From: Leishmania mexicana MHOM/GT/2001/U1103
Taxonomy: Eukaryota > Euglenozoa > Kinetoplastea > Trypanosomatida > Trypanosomatidae
NCBI RefSeq assembly: GCF_000234665.1
Contig: NC_018313.1
Coordinates: 274,209 to 338,208 of the forward strand
Direction of reading: 5' to 3'
Length of the DNA stretch: 64,000 nucleotides
How positions within the stretch are numbered: the stretch's first letter is position 1; each line of letters starts with the position of its first letter. Below are positions 52,142 to 63,858 of this stretch, piece by piece. The notes below the pieces were generated by a model. That model made no database searches. It had not been told where the DNA came from and was given only the letters and a program-made list of their open reading frames with translations. Made by a program: the position numbers and the translations under genes.

Positions 52142-55100
52142 TCACCGCGCGCCAGCTGTCACAACTTTTTCAGTAGCCGGGGCAGCAGCCGCAGCAGCCG
52201 TTGTCGGCGTTCGGGTCTTGCCTTTCGTGCCCCTGCTCTTCGCTGCAGACTCCTTCCGCTTCTGGTGAAACTTGGTCAGCTCCTCGTACCGGGCAAGCAG
52301 CCGCGCGTACTCGGCCTTCAGCTCCTCCTTGGTGTGGTGGTACGGGATGCGGTGGTGCGATCTGCGGGCAGCGCGCATAGCGAAGCCCGCGTTGTGCCAG
52401 GGCGCGAATAGTTGTATGTACATGTTCGACGCCATGGTGAAGACGACGAGCACGCCACAGGCAAAGAAAAGCATCAGCCAGAACTTGCCAGACGTGCCGT
52501 AGAGTTCGTTCGCCACGTACACGAACCAGTTACTACCGGCGACGTCGTGCAAGGCGGCGTAGGCGAGCTCGAGGGCCGGCACGAGGAGGATGGCCAACGC
52601 GATCACGAGCGCAAAGGGCAGCATGTAGTACGTCACCAGGGTGCCGGCCCGGAGGTCGGCGACAAGGACGAGCATCGTGAAGAAGGTGGTGCCGTAGTCC
52701 TCGAGGGCTGCGGACATGTACGGATACAGGTTGTCCTGCACGCCGACCGTGTACATGAGGAAGAAGAAGAAGAAGAGACCCTCGATAAGACCGTCGACGA
52801 GCCACTTGATGATGTACGTGCCGGAGAAGTACATGGACTCGCGTGACAGGGGCGGGTACAACCTCGGCAGGGACTCGGCCAGCTCGTCCTCGACATCCTT
52901 GTCCAGGATGCCAATCATCAGCGGCTGCAGAGAGCAGAGGAAGACGCTGAACATGCCCAGCAACCACGAGTCTATCAGTGTCTGGCCCGAGTAGCCCGTA
53001 TAGAACTGGTAGCTAACCATGCCCACCGTCACAACCACGTTCTTGTACAGAGAATAGACGACGCAGTGCCCCTCGCGGAAGACGGAGAAGCGACCGTGGA
53101 CGAAGAGCAGCCGCTTCAAGAAGCGAAACTTCGGGAGGGCGTAGTCGCTTGCCAGCTCTGCCTGCGACCCTTCCAAGCCCATGATGCCGACACCGATGCT
53201 GCTCTCCTGGATCATGGACACGTCGTTGGCACCGTCACCGATGGCAAGCACCACGGCGTTTGCGTTGCGTTTAAACATCCGCACAACCTTCGCCTTCTGG
53301 AGCGGGGTCATGCGGCAGCACACAGCGCTGCGGCAGCGACTGCCGAGGAAGAAGAAGCGGCGTGCACGGTTGCAGTCCTCAAAGATGAAGTCCAGCGTCT
53401 TGCCGTCCACCACGATGACGACGACGCGGTCGTTGAACACCTCCTCCCCCTCGCTGCACCTGTCCTCGGCCGCCTTCAGCTGCTCCTCGACGCGGGCGCA
53501 CTTGCGCATGAGGAAGCCCTGCGCCGCGTCGGCAGCGATGCTCGTCCCAGCTCCTGTGGAATCACCGCCAGGGATCGTGTTCGACGTGTCTTGCAGCGGA
53601 CTTGCAGTGGAGGCGACGGTGGTGCGGTCGACGCTGCTCGCCTGCGGCAGTACATTGGGCAGCTGCGGTGAATGCATGCGGGACGACCCGCTCAGGTGGG
53701 CCCGGGTTGTCGTGCTTGCCACTGGCGAAGGCAAGGGGCTATCGGCGTCCGACGAGCTCGAAGACACGCTCTCCAGCGGTAATGCCCCGTCGCCACTGCT
53801 GTCTTTCGCCTTAAGGCGACACCTTTCTCTGTACCGCTGCTTCTGCTGCAGCAACACCTCTTCCTCGATAATGTCAGAGACATCGAGATGACACACGTAG
53901 TTGGTGTAGTCGCTCTTGACAAGACCGCTCGTGTGGGCGATGGTGACGGCCGTCTCTCGCTTGTCGCCCGTCAGCATCCACACCACAATGGACGCCTGTA
54001 TGCAGAACTCCAGCGTCTGCGGCACCTCTTCCTGCAGCTTGTCCTCCACCGCAGTGGCGCCAACAATGTCGATATCTTTCTCCAAGAGCGCGTATGCCTT
54101 GTGCAGCTTCTCGCTGCGGTCCTGCATCGCACATTGGGCATCGTTGAAGATCGGCAGCCACCCACACACCTCCTCCTCGCGCAGGTAGCGCTGGCCGAGG
54201 ATGAGGGTGCGCAAGCCCAACTTCGACATCGCGTCCAGCTCCTTCAGCATCTTGTCCTTCACCCGGACGTTGGCGCGGTTCCGCATGTTCACAATCTCCA
54301 TCATGCTGCTGTCCGCTCCCTTGACGAGTAGCAGATACTTCCCTGGTGCCGAGGCCGGCGCACCGGCCGGGGCAGCAAGCCCCAACACCGCACTACTCCC
54401 GAAACCGTCGTGGTAGGAGGACAGGTCTCCGCAAGATGGCTGATGAGCCAGCTGCTGTGCGCTGTTTGATGGGGGCGGTGATGTGAACACACCCGAGCTA
54501 CCAAAGTGGGGTACGCGCTGCGGCTTCGTCGGAGGTGGCAAGAGGATGCTCTGTGGCGGAAGCATTTTCGTGGCGGGTCCGTCAGCGTTCCTGTTGTCGT
54601 CTTCTTCCTCCCGCTGCTCTGCTGTACTCTTCGGTACTTCGCTCGTGAGCACGACGGTGGTTGGGCGCGACAGCGGCAGCGACAACTCAGCCGCCGTGAG
54701 GGTGAAGAGCGAGGTTGTCTTGGCTCGGCACAACCGCGCGTCCTCGGCTGGCCGCGAGCTCGCGGCACCGACTCCGTTCGCCTTCTTGTCCTGCGCGGGG
54801 ACAGCACGGAGACCGTCGTGGCTTTGCGACTGCAGGGGCCGCGATGCCACACCACACTCGGGTAAGACGCGTGAGGCGGTGGCCGCGAACAACCCGGATG
54901 CCTCGCGCGCCGCTGCTGCGGCAGTGGAGCTCCCTGGTGCGCTGCGGTGGTAATACGCGCTCACGCCGGCAGCCACCGATGATGCCGCCGCCTCGGAGTC
55001 AAAATCAGGTCGTCGCTGTAGCAAAATGCTCATCAGCTTGCGCTGCGGCGTGAAATCGAGCTCCGCAATGATGTCGTAGCACATGACGCGGCCGAGCGCC

Positions 55101-58100
55101 TTCACATAAATTTGCTTCGCCGTCCGCTCGAAGAGCGAGAACCCGTTCTCGCGCGCCGCGTTCACCAAGGCGATCTCGTCCAGCGACTGTCCCTCGTAGA
55201 TTTTGCTGCGGTCAATGAACGGCTCGAGATCGGAGACCGCGCTCGGAGCTGCTGCTTGTCCGGCAAACTCGCCAGCGCTGCTGTCTGGGTACATTGTGGC
55301 GGAAGGAGAAGCGGCAGGGGTGGGGTTGCGCTCCCCGCCGTCGTGGCTCACATGCGCACTTAGGTTTCGATTATGCATCGCACGATTAAAATAGCGATGT
55401 TGGTACCAACTCGTGCTGCTCGTGTGGCCGTGCAGCAAAGGTGTGTTGTTCTTGCTTAGCTTGAAGGTGTCCTTCGCCGGCCCCATGCCCACCACCGTGG
55501 CCGCTGGTACTGCGGAATGCGTGTTTGTGTGGTGATGATGGGTTCTGCCGTCCGCACTCGCCGCCGCCGTCACGAAAGGTGCAGTGTTGGCGCGGGTGAG
55601 GTGGTCGTGAGCCGATATGCTGAGACCTCCGCCGACGTTGGTGCCGCCGACGGTGTAGGGCTCCAAGTCTTCACACACCGCGGGGCCGGCGGGAACGGCG
55701 TAGGGGATCTCAACGAAGTTACCAGACGAAATATCGTTCAGAGATAATATTTTCGAGAGTGGGACCAGATCTGATGCGTGGTGGGCAGTCTCGTGACTCT
55801 GCTGATGATGCGCCCGCAAGTGATCGGGATCTGCGGTGGAAGCGCTGCCGCGATGTCGCCTCGACGCACCCTTGCCTGCGCCGTCGTCAGCACGGTTGTG
55901 ATGGCGGTGGTTGCTCTTCCGCTTCTGTGGCGCACCGCCCTCGCCCGCCGCCGCGGAGGTGTTGTGATCCTTGTTGTGGAGACGGTCCTTGTGCCCTTTC
56001 TTTTCCTGCGGCGCGCCTTTACCCTTCTCTGCCGCCTGCTGCGGATCCGCTACGGCATTGACTGGGTCTACCGGAAAACACACGACGGAGTGGCACAGAG
56101 CGATGGCGCGCAGGTAGCAGAAGAGCGGGTCGCGCTCCAGCACGGCTTCGCTGATGTTGCGCAGCCCGGCCAAGCTGCCGACACCCCTGGGCTCATTACC
56201 ATCCGCTCCAGGAGCCGTGCTGCCAAAGCCCGGGAAGGGGTTCCCGCCGAACGTTCCGCTGCCACACGGGTAGCTGCTGGAGGGCGGCAAATTCGGCGGT
56301 TGCGGGGAGGTGGCGCTGATGTCCCCCGTAGCGGCCAGCGACGCAGGGGAGGTGGCTACCACCGTGCTTGGTGACAGGACGACATTGTTGCCGTCACCGC
56401 CGGCGTGGGCGTCAGCGGCTATGTGACTCGCCATCACCGCCGCCAGGCGCTGGAGGGGGTGGGTAGAGGAGTTATGGCCACGAGCGCCACCCGTGCTACA
56501 GCTGTTGCTGCTGTTCGCGGCGGCGTCCGCGGAGACGATGGCACTCGCACCCCGCATGCCTGCCAGAGTGCCTGCTACGGCAGCGTCGCTGAGAGTGCTT
56601 GCCTCTCTGCCGCCGAGGGATGAGCTGAGGCGACGATGCGTGGGATGGTCACAGTGCAGCGACAATTCGCGGGGTGAGCCCATGTTGTTCGGACGGACGC
56701 TAGTGAGGACACTGGCCGCGGTGTATGCAGTGTTACGACGAAGAAGCGCGCGGCCGATGCCGCCAGGCTTCTCCGTTTCGTTGTGCGTGTGCCCGTTGAC
56801 CACGCCGCCAACGTACGTCATGAGGTTCTCTGTCAAGGTCCCCGTTTTGTCCGTGAAGATGTAGCGCACGTGGCCGAGTTGGCCGTTAAGCTCAGACGTC
56901 TTGGGACGCGCCCTCTTGATGGCCCCGGTGAACTCGTCGAAAACGGCCATGCGCTTGTCCGCGCCGATGAGGAGCATCTGCATGGCTTTGTTGAATTCGA
57001 GAGTGACGTAGAGGGAGAGGGGAATGAGGTAGCTCACCAGCACAAAGTTTGTCAGGTAGCGCCACCAAAACAACGAGCTGTCCGAGTAGCGCTCGAGGTT
57101 CCACTGGATGTACCAGGCCGAGTGATCGCTCTTCGCCCCAGGCACCTGGCGCAGCAGTTGGTGCTTGCTCCAGATGGCCAGCCCGCAGAGCAGCATTATC
57201 AGCACCTGGTTGAATGCGAAGAACAGCATGTTCATCTGGTTCAGGCGCTGTGTCATGTTTGTGACCTTGTGCGGCTTCGGCCGCAGGTTCAGCAGCATCT
57301 TGGTGTGGCGACCCGTGTACACGACCGCACCGATCACCCAGTCCGTGTTGCGGATTAGGCACCCACGTGGAAGGAACTGGTCAATGCCGAGCGGCACCAT
57401 CTCGCCTGATGGCAAGCGCAGCTGGCCGAACCACGTCGACAGGTCCGGCGCGGGGGGGCAGGAGATGAGAACCACGCCGGAGGCGGGCGGCACGCCCGGG
57501 GCTGCGTCAGAGACGCTATCGCTGCCGTTGGCGATGCGGCTGTCCTGGAGCGGCTCGTTGTGAGCCACCCCAGGTTGGTCGAGCACTGAGAAGCCACACG
57601 ACTGGCTGTGGGGGCCGTCTCCGGATCGCGGTCCTGAGGCGCCCGTTTCCGCGTCACCTGCCCCGTTGCGTCGCTGTGGCTCAGACACCTTCCTCTGCTG
57701 CGATTCACGGCTCCTGTGATGATGATCGGCGGCGTCGTCGAACACAGACTCGCTCTCGCCCGCGCGATTGGTGGAGTTGTGTGGGCACACGTGCTGGGAA
57801 GACACACGCGCACCTGCGCTGCTTGTGCGACTGTGCACGGTGCGCTCGTAATGCTCCGAGAGCTGACGAAGCTGGAGTGGCATGGGCAGCTGCCCGTCCT
57901 CGGCAAGTCGCTCATTCAAGGTCATGTGTCGCTGGCGCAGCATTCGCTCTGGGGACATGTCTGGCGAGACGTTACTAGGCACGCTATGGAAGTTGCCTGA
58001 CGCCGCGGCACTCAAGTCCGTGTTGCTATGTGCGAGGGGGATGCCGGCGGTGGAGCTGGGAAAGTGCTTCTGTTGATCAGAGAAGCTGCGCTCGTGCTGG

Positions 58101-59722
58101 GGGCGGAGGAGGACGGCCCCTTTCTCCGCCGTCGCTGCAGCTGAGTCGCGCTCGGCCGCTTTTCGCTCTGGGCACTCCAGGCAGGTCGGCACCTGCGAGT
58201 TGTGCTGGTGCTGCGGTGAGTAGTCGTACAAGCCTCCAGATGGGAAGCTTGACTCTGAGATCGCGGTGGGGACGGCCACGTCACCAGCTTTGGCCGCCGC
58301 GGTCTTCGCCGAGAGCACGGGCGACCATGAACCCTTGCCAAGGGCGGCAGGCAAGGTGGCGGTCAGTGACGCATCGAGGTGCTTGGCGCCCGTCGCCGCT
58401 GCCCCTCTTCCTGATGCGTCTGTCAATTGTCCACGGGCGCTAACAGCCTGACCGCCGCCAAATGCCCCACAGCAGTCCATGCGCACCTTCGCTGGGGCAG
58501 CGGTTCCGCTTGACACACCCCAGACATCCTGTGGCCCGGTATCGATGCCGTTCATGCGGGCGTGCACGGCCGCCGCGTTGCTTGCCGAGACGCCGAGAGC
58601 CTTCTCCACCACGTCTTCCACTGTCCCCAGTGCCTCCACCGTCTGGATCTTGGCGCGGCGGGTCTTCGCGTTGGTCTCGCCGTCGAGGTTGGCCGTCTCG
58701 ATGTACGTCAGCCCGTCCGGCAGCGACGTGTTCAAGATTAGACAGTCCGCCTTCACTTCCTCACCAAGGCGGAAGAGCATGATGTCACCAGGGTACACTT
58801 CGCTGCTACGCACCTGCTGGAATGTGACTACCGGCTTCGTTGCAGCGTCCGGAGTCGCCGACTTTTGAGGCTGCGCTGCAGTGCGGCCAAGGCTGAATGC
58901 CGTTGAGGACGTTTTCGATGCGCCGCAATTTCGGCCGTAGGCGGTCATCTCCACCTCGTCCACCGCACGCACCTCTTCCCCACCATATGGCTTGTTGCGG
59001 GTGACCGCGGTGTCCTCCCTCGGGCTGCTTGGCCGCGAGACGACGCGCTGCTGCCGGCGGTGAGGGTGCTGCTGGTGATCGTGGACACCGTGCACGCGCA
59101 ACGGCTCGGTGGCTCCGGCGTCGCTATCACTCGTGGGGTTTTGCTTCCCGATAAGAGTGCTGCTGTTGCTGGTGCTGCTGCTGGCGGCGGCGGCGCTGCC
59201 GTTGCCGTTAACACCCCTGCTAGCCACCCCCGTGCATGCTTGCAGGACGTAGACGGTCATTTTGTTGGCCTGGAGATCCGCCCTGCGCCGCTTACAGTCC
59301 TCCCAGAGGTCCTTGAAGATGCCAGCGCCGATCACGAAGGACAGAGGCACGATGCTGCTGAAGGGGTTGATCGGGCTTGCCCCTGGCACGAGCGCGATGA
59401 CCATCACAATCAGGAAATAGATGTTCGAGATCTTGTAGAACTGGTAGAGAAGGCTGAGGGGCAAGGCCGTGAGAGGCGTGTACTTGGCCGTGCGGATGGA
59501 GTTGTCTGGAAAGTTGCGCGCTCGGTTGCGGTCGCTGCGCAGCAGGTCGATTTCGACGAAGGCCGGCTGCCCAGACTTCGACGCGCCGCCGTCCTTGGCA
59601 GTGTCCGCCAAGAAATTGTCCTCGTCATCGTCGTCGATGACGTTGCCGCCGGGGCTCGTGCAGGTAACGGTGCTCCGAATGGCGGCGGCAAGGCTGCCGA
59701 GGGACGCCTTTACCTTGCTCAT
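52142..59722 (-). CDS. P4-ATPase, phospholipid flippase, greatly expanded
   Basis: 2526 residues, about twice the usual 1,100-1,300. P4-ATPases flip phospholipids to the cytosolic leaflet, usually with a CDC50 partner. Motifs in order: TM1-2 entry PLSLLYQFYKISNIYFLIVM; actuator DGLTYIETANLDGETN (about 345); RGCLIRNTDWVIGAVVYTG; the phosphorylated Asp958 in IFTDKTGTLTEN; YEGQSLDEIALVNAARENGF; DFTPQRKLMSILL; LLLVKGADSSMMEIV; WMLTGDKRETAVTIAH; and the hinge IGDGANDVSMIQESSIGVGI (about 2162), with LEGSQAELASDYAL and six C-terminal membrane spans. Low-complexity Ser/His/Gly/Pro-rich inserts sit in the actuator domain (about 190-320 and 370-755), after the phosphorylation site (about 975-1500), within the nucleotide domain (about 1570-1790) and before the P-domain return (about 1990-2090). 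The frame extends to 59854 only from a GTG; the first ATG is at 59722 (MSKVKASLGSLAAAI). The stop is TGA. Confidence 0.95.
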   Translation of the reverse strand: MSKVKASLGSLAAAIRSTVTCTSPGGNVIDDDDEDNFLADTAKDGGASKSGQPAFVEIDLLRSDRNRARNFPDNSIRTAKYTPLTALPLSLLYQFYKISNIYFLIVMVIALVPGASPINPFSSIVPLSFVIGAGIFKDLWEDCKRRRADLQANKMTVYVLQACTGVASRGVNGNGSAAAASSSTSNSSTLIGKQNPTSDSDAGATEPLRVHGVHDHQQHPHRRQQRVVSRPSSPREDTAVTRNKPYGGEEVRAVDEVEMTAYGRNCGASKTSSTAFSLGRTAAQPQKSATPDAATKPVVTFQQVRSSEVYPGDIMLFRLGEEVKADCLILNTSLPDGLTYIETANLDGETNAKTRRAKIQTVEALGTVEDVVEKALGVSASNAAAVHARMNGIDTGPQDVWGVSSGTAAPAKVRMDCCGAFGGGQAVSARGQLTDASGRGAAATGAKHLDASLTATLPAALGKGSWSPVLSAKTAAAKAGDVAVPTAISESSFPSGGLYDYSPQHQHNSQVPTCLECPERKAAERDSAAATAEKGAVLLRPQHERSFSDQQKHFPSSTAGIPLAHSNTDLSAAASGNFHSVPSNVSPDMSPERMLRQRHMTLNERLAEDGQLPMPLQLRQLSEHYERTVHSRTSSAGARVSSQHVCPHNSTNRAGESESVFDDAADHHHRSRESQQRKVSEPQRRNGAGDAETGASGPRSGDGPHSQSCGFSVLDQPGVAHNEPLQDSRIANGSDSVSDAAPGVPPASGVVLISCPPAPDLSTWFGQLRLPSGEMVPLGIDQFLPRGCLIRNTDWVIGAVVYTGRHTKMLLNLRPKPHKVTNMTQRLNQMNMLFFAFNQVLIMLLCGLAIWSKHQLLRQVPGAKSDHSAWYIQWNLERYSDSSLFWWRYLTNFVLVSYLIPLSLYVTLEFNKAMQMLLIGADKRMAVFDEFTGAIKRARPKTSELNGQLGHVRYIFTDKTGTLTENLMTYVGGVVNGHTHNETEKPGGIGRALLRRNTAYTAASVLTSVRPNNMGSPRELSLHCDHPTHRRLSSSLGGREASTLSDAAVAGTLAGMRGASAIVSADAAANSSNSCSTGGARGHNSSTHPLQRLAAVMASHIAADAHAGGDGNNVVLSPSTVVATSPASLAATGDISATSPQPPNLPPSSSYPCGSGTFGGNPFPGFGSTAPGADGNEPRGVGSLAGLRNISEAVLERDPLFCYLRAIALCHSVVCFPVDPVNAVADPQQAAEKGKGAPQEKKGHKDRLHNKDHNTSAAAGEGGAPQKRKSNHRHHNRADDGAGKGASRRHRGSASTADPDHLRAHHQQSHETAHHASDLVPLSKILSLNDISSGNFVEIPYAVPAGPAVCEDLEPYTVGGTNVGGGLSISAHDHLTRANTAPFVTAAASADGRTHHHHTNTHSAVPAATVVGMGPAKDTFKLSKNNTPLLHGHTSSTSWYQHRYFNRAMHNRNLSAHVSHDGGERNPTPAASPSATMYPDSSAGEFAGQAAAPSAVSDLEPFIDRSKIYEGQSLDEIALVNAARENGFSLFERTAKQIYVKALGRVMCYDIIAELDFTPQRKLMSILLQRRPDFDSEAAASSVAAGVSAYYHRSAPGSSTAAAAAREASGLFAATASRVLPECGVASRPLQSQSHDGLRAVPAQDKKANGVGAASSRPAEDARLCRAKTTSLFTLTAAELSLPLSRPTTVVLTSEVPKSTAEQREEEDDNRNADGPATKMLPPQSILLPPPTKPQRVPHFGSSGVFTSPPPSNSAQQLAHQPSCGDLSSYHDGFGSSAVLGLAAPAGAPASAPGKYLLLVKGADSSMMEIVNMRNRANVRVKDKMLKELDAMSKLGLRTLILGQRYLREEEVCGWLPIFNDAQCAMQDRSEKLHKAYALLEKDIDIVGATAVEDKLQEEVPQTLEFCIQASIVVWMLTGDKRETAVTIAHTSGLVKSDYTNYVCHLDVSDIIEEEVLLQQKQRYRERCRLKAKDSSGDGALPLESVSSSSSDADSPLPSPVASTTTRAHLSGSSRMHSPQLPNVLPQASSVDRTTVASTASPLQDTSNTIPGGDSTGAGTSIAADAAQGFLMRKCARVEEQLKAAEDRCSEGEEVFNDRVVVIVVDGKTLDFIFEDCNRARRFFFLGSRCRSAVCCRMTPLQKAKVVRMFKRNANAVVLAIGDGANDVSMIQESSIGVGIMGLEGSQAELASDYALPKFRFLKRLLFVHGRFSVFREGHCVVYSLYKNVVVTVGMVSYQFYTGYSGQTLIDSWLLGMFSVFLCSLQPLMIGILDKDVEDELAESLPRLYPPLSRESMYFSGTYIIKWLVDGLIEGLFFFFFLMYTVGVQDNLYPYMSAALEDYGTTFFTMLVLVADLRAGTLVTYYMLPFALVIALAILLVPALELAYAALHDVAGSNWFVYVANELYGTSGKFWLMLFFACGVLVVFTMASNMYIQLFAPWHNAGFAMRAARRSHHRIPYHHTKEELKAEYARLLARYEELTKFHQKRKESAAKSRGTKGKTRTPTTAAAAAAPATEKVVTAGAR

Positions 59723-59950
59723 GATGGGGCCCGTTACGACTGTGACGGCTGCGGCCGCTCTTCGCGCGTCGCCGGGGTGTGCGTGATAGGTGGGGTGAGG
59801 TGGTGGGGATGGTGTTGCCGAACCATCCTCGCCTCCACCACACGCAGACGTCACGACACCCGCTACCGGTGATGTCGATCAATCACGAAAGAGGCGAAGA
59901 GGAAAAGCGAGGAGACAACAAAGAGCGACGCGCACACACGCACACGCCCA

Positions 59951-59972
59951 GACAGACAGACAGACAGACAGA
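59951..59972. repeat. CAGA tetranucleotide run
   Basis: About five CAGA (ACAG) units in the 5' flank of the P4-ATPase gene. Confidence 0.75.
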
Positions 59973-60940
59973 CGAGGAGGCAGACGGGCAGAGGGCGAAG
60001 GGGAGAACACGCTGAAGATGTACAGAGATTGATAACTCGGGACAGACGCGTGTATGTGTTTATAAATAAGATGTAGATACGGGATGCGAGGAGGGGGGAG
60101 GGGGAGGGCACAGCCGACGAAGGTGCCGCGCTGGGGTTTCTTCGTATCAGCAAACTCTGCCAACGGCAACAACAATGATAATAATAAGAAAGCGCCGCTC
60201 TTTCCGGCCTCCGCGTACTCCGTCTCTCTGCCGCGTGCACGGCACCCACGCACGCGCAAGGGGGGAGGGCTCGTGCAGGCGTGTGCGTGGAGGGGGAGGC
60301 CACACGACGGAGTAAAGTTGACGGGAGTGGGTTCGGGCGCAGAGAGGTTAGTGAGGGAGTGCGTGTGTGCGCAAGCCCAAACAACACGCAGACACACAAG
60401 GGAAGTCGAGGGAAGGCAAGCGCCCCGCCACCACAGCCGCCGAGGCCACCAACAGATTCCTCAAAGGCAAGGGCACGCACCGAAAAGATGGATCCTGTGT
60501 GCACGTGCTGGGGTCTCACCGCGCGTTGCCTCGCCGCCACTCACGTGACACGGCGAACAACCGATGGCAAGGGGAGGAGAAGGTGGGATAGCGTGGGCGC
60601 GATGAGGAACCGCGGGCTGCACACGCCCACACGCGCACGCACCGGAGAGGGGAAAAAAGGGCAGATGGGAGAACGTGGTATATAGATGTAGCTTACATGC
60701 ACGCGTGTGTGTTGAGGGCACGTGTGTATGTGCTTGAGTGGCCAAGCAAGCAGGCGAAGCAGCAGCAAAGAAAAGAAAGAAGAGTATGTAAGGGAGTCGT
60801 GGGGCGGGGCGGAGGCGTGAGAGTCGTGCGATGCGAGGAGGATAGGCAGCCCAGCTGTGTCTTTACCTCGCTTGCAGCACCCCTTTCCCTTGCTTTCCCG
60901 GTGCTCTTCTCCGCGTGTATGTCTCTCTGCCCCTCTCTGT

Positions 60941-60963
60941 GTGTGTGTGTGTGTGTGCGTGTG
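60941..60963. repeat. TG dinucleotide microsatellite
   Basis: Eight TG units followed by TGCGTGTGCG, in the long P4-ATPase/ubiquitin spacer. Confidence 0.75.
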
Positions 60964-62490
60964 CGTCACGAGCGCGTCTGAGCACGGTAAGGCGCGAACA
61001 CGAAGAGCTCCGACTTGCCCGGGTATGAGCGAGAGAGCGCGAGGGAAGAGAAGCAGCGGGCGTCTGTGTGTCCAGCGCGACGCAGGCCGAAACCAAAGGT
61101 CGAGACAGGTGCCCGTGCAAGAGACAAGAAAGGGTCAGCACAGTTCCGTGTGTCGTCGTCCTCGTCGTCGATCAGACGGGATGGTGATGATGGAGCGCGT
61201 GGAGGAGGGAGGGAGCGCCACGGCAAACACGTGCGCGCACTATACACGCGCTACACGCTGAGGCGTTGTGGAGATCCGTCTCTCTTTCTCTTGCAAATTT
61301 GAAGGAAACTCCCAACAGAGAACGAAGACCGAATCTAAGGATGTGGTCGAGTGCTCACGGAGAGGATACAACGGGGTGCGTGTGCGCCGGTGAGCAGGTC
61401 TGCAGGACACAGCTGCAGCACGACGAGCAACGCACACACGCTATGATTCGCGGGTGTGCGTGTGTGTCACCGAGAGGGAAGCGAGGAGGAGAGCACAGCG
61501 AATCGGATACGTGTCGTCACGTGCACAGCGCACCTCTGCCTGCCCCCCTTCTTGTTCCGTTGTGTGTTGCGTGTATATAGGTGCAGGTGTGTGTGTGTGC
61601 GTGTGTGGCAGATGTGGCGAGGAGAGCGGTGTACTGTATCCAAGGAATTCCTTTGAAGCGCGGGTGAGAGATGGAGGGCGGGGGTGGTGGCGGCGGAGCG
61701 CCATGACGGCAAGAGAGAGAGGGAGGGAGAAGAGACTGAGGCGCTGAGAAACATGAGGTGGGTCAGCTGGAAAGCAGTCGTACCAGCAACGCAAGGACAG
61801 GGCCCACATTCATGCACGCTCCTTGCCACGCCATCGTACCTTGCCTCTTTATTCTGAGCATGGAAGCGCCTCCGTCATCACGAAAGTGTCGCCCGTCTCC
61901 TCCGCCACCGCCACGTTAAGATGCACGGGCATACGCGCACGTAGATCCGCACAGAGATGTAGAGAGCATACAGGGGAAACAGGGGCGGCTGGGCGGTGAT
62001 CGTCAAGTGCGGGGTTGGGCGAAAAAGGCCGAGGGAGGATGGGAAGGGTGGGGAAGCAAGCGGAGGTTCAACTCACGAGACACTCCTTCACATCGAGCAG
62101 TGTCGAAGCGCATGCACCTATCTTGATATGCGTGTGTGCGTGCGTGTGCTGTGTCCGCTGCTCTCTTCCCTGCATCACGAGTTCCGTTCGACTCACCGGC
62201 CCCACGCCAGGGCCCAATCGCGTGGTGCGGAGCAGCGGTGAACACACACCCACACACACACGTACGTCCGCACCTCACGTCATCCTCGCTTCAACCTTTT
62301 CGCCTCCGCCTCTGTCGCTCAACACGCCAGGCCTGCGCAGTCCACTTCAGGACCACCGCGCGATACAGGCAGGGAGAGAGCGGGATAAGCGCTAGTAGGG
62401 AAGGCGGGGATGACGCGGCCAGCACGAAGCGTGGAGGGATAGGTAGGTGGAGGTGGGTGGGTGGGGGCACTACCGCACAGCCATCGCCGC

Positions 62491-63858
<1,368 letters not shown>

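Larger units (their letters stand above)
59723..62490. other. Long intergenic region, P4-ATPase / ubiquitin-L40
   Basis: About 2.8 kb, the longest non-coding stretch in the window. It contains a CAGA run (59951-59972), a TG run (60941-60956), an AATAATAAG-like patch near 60173-60191, another TG run near 61588-61602 and many G/A-rich tracts. All open frames are His/Thr, Cys/Val or Arg/Gly translations of repeats. I see no tRNA, rRNA or conserved coding pattern. Confidence 0.65.

Noticed and set aside
59879..60540. Minus-strand frames in the long spacer (172 and 225 residues)
   Set aside because: Composed of Leu/Ser/Cys/Arg runs from CT- and CA-rich sequence; no conserved block.
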